Below, in pieces: positions 59,401 to 64,000 of a stretch of 64,000 nt of DNA; within the stretch, counting starts at the first letter, position 1; each line of letters starts with the position of its first letter. The stretch is from Camellia lanceoleosa (taxonomy: Eukaryota; Streptophyta; Magnoliopsida; Ericales; Theaceae). The stretch lies in NCBI GenBank assembly GCA_025200525.1, contig CM045768.1:53693177-53757176 (forward strand). The letters run 5' to 3'. The notes under the pieces were generated by a model that made no database searches, was not told the origin of the DNA, and saw nothing but the letters and a program-made list of their open reading frames with translations. Made by a program: the position numbers and the translations under genes.

Positions 59401-62196
59401 AGTAAGAGTTTTAGTGCATGCAGAATTGCTCATTGGATATTCATCTACTGGTTATTGTTGCTTTCTAGTGTTAATGTTAAAGGTAAGCCAATGTTGCCTC
59501 TCATTTCTACTTCGCTTATTAAGGTATAGTGGCATAGTAAATATGATAAGTTGAAATAGTTGGTGATAGACGCTTCAAAAGTCTTTCTGATCATATGCAT
59601 ACTGTTTGAGGAATGATCTATATTTATAATTCCTTGAGTACAAGTCAGTCAGACTTTTTGGTTTGCGTTTTGCAAACATTTATCTTTATTTGGGTAATTA
59701 CTGGTATTTGCCCGAAAAAATACCAGGTTGGGTGTGGTTTCAGTCAACTCAGTAATAATGAGTTTTCATTTGGGCAAACACTTGTGAAAGTCGACTTTGG
59801 ATTGAAATATTCTTGGGATTTCGTTCATCCACTAGCTGATAAATCTTTTTAGTTTGTACACAAAATGATAAGTTGGTTTAGTTGATCTCCTTTGTGTTTG
59901 ACCCAGTTTAGAAGTTGGTGTTTGGATGTGTTTTGATTCATTTACTTCCATGCCTATTCTTACATAGATTACATTAAATCCTCAGTGGGTCCTTAGATTG
60001 ATTTAGTTGGCTAAGAGTTAAGGTGGAAGAATTTGTACTGAGGTGTTGACAGAATTTATACCATTTCTCAAGTGTAATGGGTTGGTGTAACACATGAAAA
60101 ACTCCTGTCAAATAATGACTTCTGTTACGATTGTGGGAAATAACTTGATACTCTTGTAGTCGTCTGTGTGATCTTTTAAGCCAGAATCTGGAATATAGTC
60201 ACAATGTTGGACAGCTTTGAATGCTTTCAGCGCCATTAAAGACACATCTGAATGCTGGGTTTAAATATTATTATTGTTTTCATCTGCATAGGTATTTTCA
60301 TGCGAGTGCGGAACTGTTGGCTAGAAGAAATGATGAGCCACTTGGTTTGAAGACTCCCAGTAAAGGGAAGTTCGTGAAAAGAAGCAATAAGACTCAGCCA
60401 CCTGTTGATACTCCATATGTTCCCCCTAAATTAAAAAGAACTGCGAAATCTATGCCTGATAGGAAAATCGACATATTTGAAGGCATGACTATTGTAGAAC
60501 TTGCGAAGCGAACCGGTGAATCAATTTCCACCTTGCAGGATATTCTTATAAATGTTGGGGAGAAGCTTGATTCAGAGTTTGACCCTCTCAGCATAGACAT
60601 TGCAGAGCTGATTGCAATGGTATTTCTCCTTTGTCGTGGAAAACAAATAATGAGCTCTCGGTGAAATTAAAAATGGTTGAACATCAGGATGTTCTGTAAT
60701 TTATTAATTGTAGTACATAATTCACAATAGACTGTCTGGAGATGGTATTCAGTTCATGTGCTTTAAGTATTGTAGTGTGCATGTGGACTGATTCCAAGTT
60801 TGATATTTTAACGATGAAGGTAAGATCAATCTGCATCGAGAATCTACATCTATCTGCCAGGAAAGTATTTTATAAAAATATGTAATTGAAATAGTCAGAT
60901 TAAAGATGTACATTCTTGGGTCTTAATGTACTCATTTTTGCTACTCATTTAACCATTTACATTACTCACTCTACCATGTTTAAAACGTGCCCACCTAAAG
61001 TGTATCACTATCATTCAGTTCCCTTAGTCTGAATTTTACACACACATGCACACACACACATGCACAAAGATAGGTTTTTGTTCACCACATAGCAGCAGCA
61101 TATGATAGATATTTCTATGGAAGCCATAGGGCTAATTTGGGTTTCATTCATCTTTTCAGGAAGTTGGGGTCAATGTTAGGAGGCTGCACTCAAATGAAGG
61201 TGCTGAAGTTCTACCACGGCCTGCAGTTGTAACAGTCATGGGACATGTTGACCATGGTAAAACCTCTCTCTTAGATGCTTTACGCCAAACTTCAGTGGCA
61301 GCCAAAGAAGCCGGAGGCATAACTCAGCATCTTGGTGCATTTGTTGTCAGCATGCCGTCAGGTGCATCAATCACATTCCTCGACACTCCTGGTCATGCTG
61401 CCTTTAGTGCAATGAGAAGAAGAGGTGCGGCAGTGACAGATATAGTTGTGCTCGTGGTGGCTGCCGATGATGGGGTGATGCGCAAACTCTCGGCCATGTC
61501 CCATGCAAAAGCAGCCGATGTGCCAATTGTTGTTGCTATTAATAAATGTGATAAACCAGCTGCAGACCCAGAAAGAGTAAGAGTGCAGCTTGCTTCAGAG
61601 GGTTTACCACTGGAGGAGATGGGTGGGGATGTTCAGGTTGTTGAAGTTTCTGCAGTAAATAAAGTCGGACTGGATAAGTTAGAGGAGTCCTTGCTACTCC
61701 AAGCTGAGTTGATGGATCTAAAAGCACGTATTGACGGACCTGCCCAAGCTTATGTGGTTGAGGCAAGACTAGACAGGGGGCGTGGACCTTTGGCTACTGC
61801 AATAGTGAAGGCAGGGACTTTAGTTTGTGGCCAGCATGTCGTTGTGGGTGCAGAGTGGGGAAGAATAAGGGCTATTAGGGATACGATGGGGAAATTAACA
61901 GAGGGGGCTAGACCTGCAATGCCTGTTGAAATTGAAGGGCTGAGGGGACTTCCAATGGCTGGTGATGATATCATTGTCGTGGAATCTGAGGAGAGAGCTA
62001 GGATGCTTAGTGCTGGAAGGAAAAGAAATTTGAGAAAGATAGGCTCACGAAGATGGATGAGGAGAAGACAGAGGAAACTCCAGATCCATCAGAAGAGGTG
62101 CCGAAGAGGGTTGAAATGCCAATTATAGTGAAAGCCGATGTGCAAGGCACTGTCCAAGCAGTCACAGATGCATTGAAGAGCTTAAATAGTCCTCAG
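56405..62196 (+). CDS. Mitochondrial translation initiation factor IF-2, 5' five coding exons (partial, frame broken in exon 5)
   Basis: Exons: 56405-56431, 57356-57482, 57795-57864, 60292-60619, 61160-62196, with consistent phases. The protein begins MAWSEVGRKGIRSSL, a mitochondrial-targeting-type start like the plant homologue (MAW..GKKG). It continues with YFHASAELLARRNDEP, the IF-2 N-terminal domain (KIDIFEGMTIVELAKRTGES) and the GTPase: G1 GHVDHGKTS (residues 212-220), GGITQH, G3 DTPGH (259-263) and G4 NKCD (312-315), then domain II. IF-2 is the GTPase that brings initiator tRNA to the ribosome. In exon 5, MPQTLEA of the family reads MRKLSA because of two small deletions that cancel. Near 62027 one base is missing after AAAAGAAA, shifting the frame; the correct frame continues as EKTEETPDPSEEVPKRVEMP to donor GTATGC at 62197. 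The gene continues beyond the window. A 5-codon out-of-frame ATG (56401) overlaps the start. Confidence 0.9.
59286..59432. mobile_element. hAT-type MITE in IF-2 intron 3
   Basis: 147 bp flanked by the 8-bp duplication TTGGATAT (59278-59285, 59433-59440). Inverted ends GAATAATTCT and AGAATTGCTCA; inside, CTAAAAATCTTACTAAAAG pairs with CTTTTAGTAAGAGTTTTAG. The 8-bp duplication fits hAT elements. Confidence 0.8.
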
Positions 62197-64000
62197 GTAT
62201 GCCAAATTATTATCATATCAAAGTACCTCATTGGATTCCGTTCTGTTGTTGACAATGTATCTTGTTATGGCTGGTAATTATCATTGGGCATTGTTGCTAT
62301 TGGCATGGTTGTTAGAATCTTACAAGTCATGATTTGATACGAGTTCCAACCAAACCGATTCAATTCATGTCATTGAATCTTAAATTGAGTGAATCGTATG
62401 ATTCAATTGAGGTTCACTATGATTCACTGTGATTCAATTTATTTGCACAATGCATGAAACAGTGTCATTTTTGCAACAACAACAACAAAAAAAGAAAAAT
62501 AAGGGCAAATTACACCAATAATCCCTGAAGTTTTTTTTCCTTATGTCAGTTTAGTCCCTATCCTTTTAATTGTGACACATTTGTGTACTTTTGATTGTAA
62601 CACATTTGCCCGTAGATTTTTTCATGTGTGTCAAATAAGGACAACTAACATCCATCCAAATTTTAAACAAAATTTGGTCATGTGTGGTGCATATGACACT
62701 CTTCTCAGGGCAATATGGCCATTTTGCTCTTTTCTCTAATCCAACTCAATAAGTTTACTCATTGAGTTAACCCATTTTTCAATCAATTTATTATCATCAC
62801 CCCATCCTGCCAAACTAACACAACTTAATGGTCACCACCATTCACCACTGATTGTTATCCCACCAGCCCCATCCTTGTCTCACCTGTTCCTCTACCGATC
62901 TGCGTAAGTTGTGGCATCTGCCATGGGAAGGGTAAGGAAAGAAAACACTAGACCCACAAATTGATCTGCCACCACCCCAACTGCATCCCACAAATTAACT
63001 AATGGATATATATAGATGTATATAATGAGTATATATAATGGGCCTTTATGGTACATTTTCATTTGTTGGGTATATAATGGCTATATACAACATTGGGTCT
63101 TTGTGGTCTATATCATGGGCATTTTATTGCAAAGTTGTCATTTGCTTGTATGCTTTCGATGTGGAACACGATCAGGACCCCATTAATGGTGACGGGCTTG
63201 ATTTGCAAAGACTAACAAACTTGTTGGTATGTTTTTGCCTGGTTTAATTTGTGAGAGATGGAGGTAGAGGTCCTGATTTGTAGGAGAGAGATGGAAGACG
63301 TGGTAAGCATCAGAAGGAGAAGATGAGAGAGATTGAGAGGGAGGAGGGGCGAGGTAGCTGGCTATGTGAAGGAGAGAAGAGAGACGAGGAAGGATTAGGT
63401 GTGGTCAAATGTATGGGTAAATTACAATGAGTGATTGTGATTTGTTGATGGTGAGAGGTTATGTTGATTGTCTTACTCTTAAAGGAGTGTCATGTGAACT
63501 GCAGATGACCAAATTCTGTCTAAAATTTGGATGGCTGTTAACAATTGTCCTAATTTGACACATGGAAAAATCCAAGGACAAATGTGTTGCAATTAAGAGG
63601 ATAGGGACTATACTGACACAAGGAGAACAATTCAAGGAATATTGGGACCCCAAAAAAAAAAAAGAGAGAGAAGAAAAGATAAGAGATCAGTTAACTATGT
63701 TAATGTGTTTTACATGTATACACGTGAATACATTGTGTGTATTTTTATCTGTATATACATATATAAAAAAAATTGCTTGGGACTCCCAAGTTGGGGACCC
63801 TCGTGACTCCCAAAATGATGTGGACCAATCATGTGTTTTTGTTTTTTTTTTTTTTCTTTCCTTCCTGGACCAATCACAGGTGAGTGGGGGTTGTGTTTTT
63901 TGGCGGTCTGTAGTCATCTTGTTATACACAGTTTCTAGTGTATGATTCTTTGAGAAAAATGTCCAATTTCCATTATGTTGCTATCAATCAATATCTTTTA
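62197..64000 (+). other. Next IF-2 intron, running out of the window
   Basis: Begins GTATGCC. No IF-2 exon was found to the right edge. It contains a foldback element and, around 62340-62450, repeated GATTCA/TGAATC motifs. Confidence 0.6.
62503..63650. mobile_element. Foldback element with long terminal inverted repeats
   Basis: The left arm (about 62515-62705: CCCTGAAG, TTTAGTCCCTATCC, ACACATTTG, CATCCAAATTTTA, GACACTC) is mirrored in reverse complement on the right (about 63478-63645: GAGTGTC, TAAAATTTGGATG, CAAATGTGT, GGATAGGGACTA). Arms are about 180-190 bp. The interior has no coding frame of note. GGGCAAATTACACC at the left end suggests a MULE-type element; the right end is worn and no target duplication was found. 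Confidence 0.7.

Overview
The window is nuclear DNA from a flowering plant, most likely a woody eudicot. Genes have short exons and long AT-rich introns, there is no bacterial-style gene packing, and most of the length is made of transposable elements and their debris. Tourist/PIF-Harbinger, hAT and MULE-type MITEs, Helitrons, a tRNA-derived SINE and copia and gypsy LTR elements are all present. No species can be named from the sequence alone.

Four conserved genes are supported, all on the + strand. (1) The last two coding exons of a RAB5IF/Rab5-interacting family membrane protein (8157-8419); a degenerate Ty1/copia element (2378-8007, minus strand) sits in the intron upstream. (2) An intact single-exon GT47 xyloglucan galactosyltransferase of the MUR3 type (10974-12797). 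(3) A six-exon plant rhomboid-like protease (29517-37710) with a 1-nt frameshift in exon 4 and an in-frame stop upstream of its usable ATG. (4) The 5' five coding exons of mitochondrial translation initiation factor IF-2 (56405-62196), continuing past the window edge and carrying small deletions, one of which breaks the frame.

Between the genes: 13.6-15.7 kb is the 5' end of another copia element with a 754-bp foldback Tourist element inserted in it. 15953-19799 is a 3.85-kb gypsy-type solo LTR. 21.1-28.6 kb is a pile of Helitron-related sequence holding a non-TE insert with a tandemly duplicated coding-like fragment, and a Tourist MITE filled with a TGG-rich minisatellite. 38066-41572 is a well-delimited 3.5-kb Helitron with two internal tandem duplications. 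44.6-45.3 kb holds a MULE-type MITE directly upstream of a TATA box and CT-rich leader that may be the first exon of the IF-2 gene. If so, the leader intron is about 11 kb and contains a SINE and a complete 5.6-kb non-autonomous LTR retrotransposon (50337-55933).

The genes do not form a pathway: one acts in the Golgi on cell-wall xyloglucan, one is an organelle or secretory membrane protease, one a small membrane protein, and one serves mitochondrial translation. The main interest is how transposons have loaded the introns and promoters, and whether the lesions in the rhomboid and IF-2 genes are real or assembly errors. Coordinates of exons were read by eye from splice signals, reading frame and recalled family sequence; no search or alignment was run.
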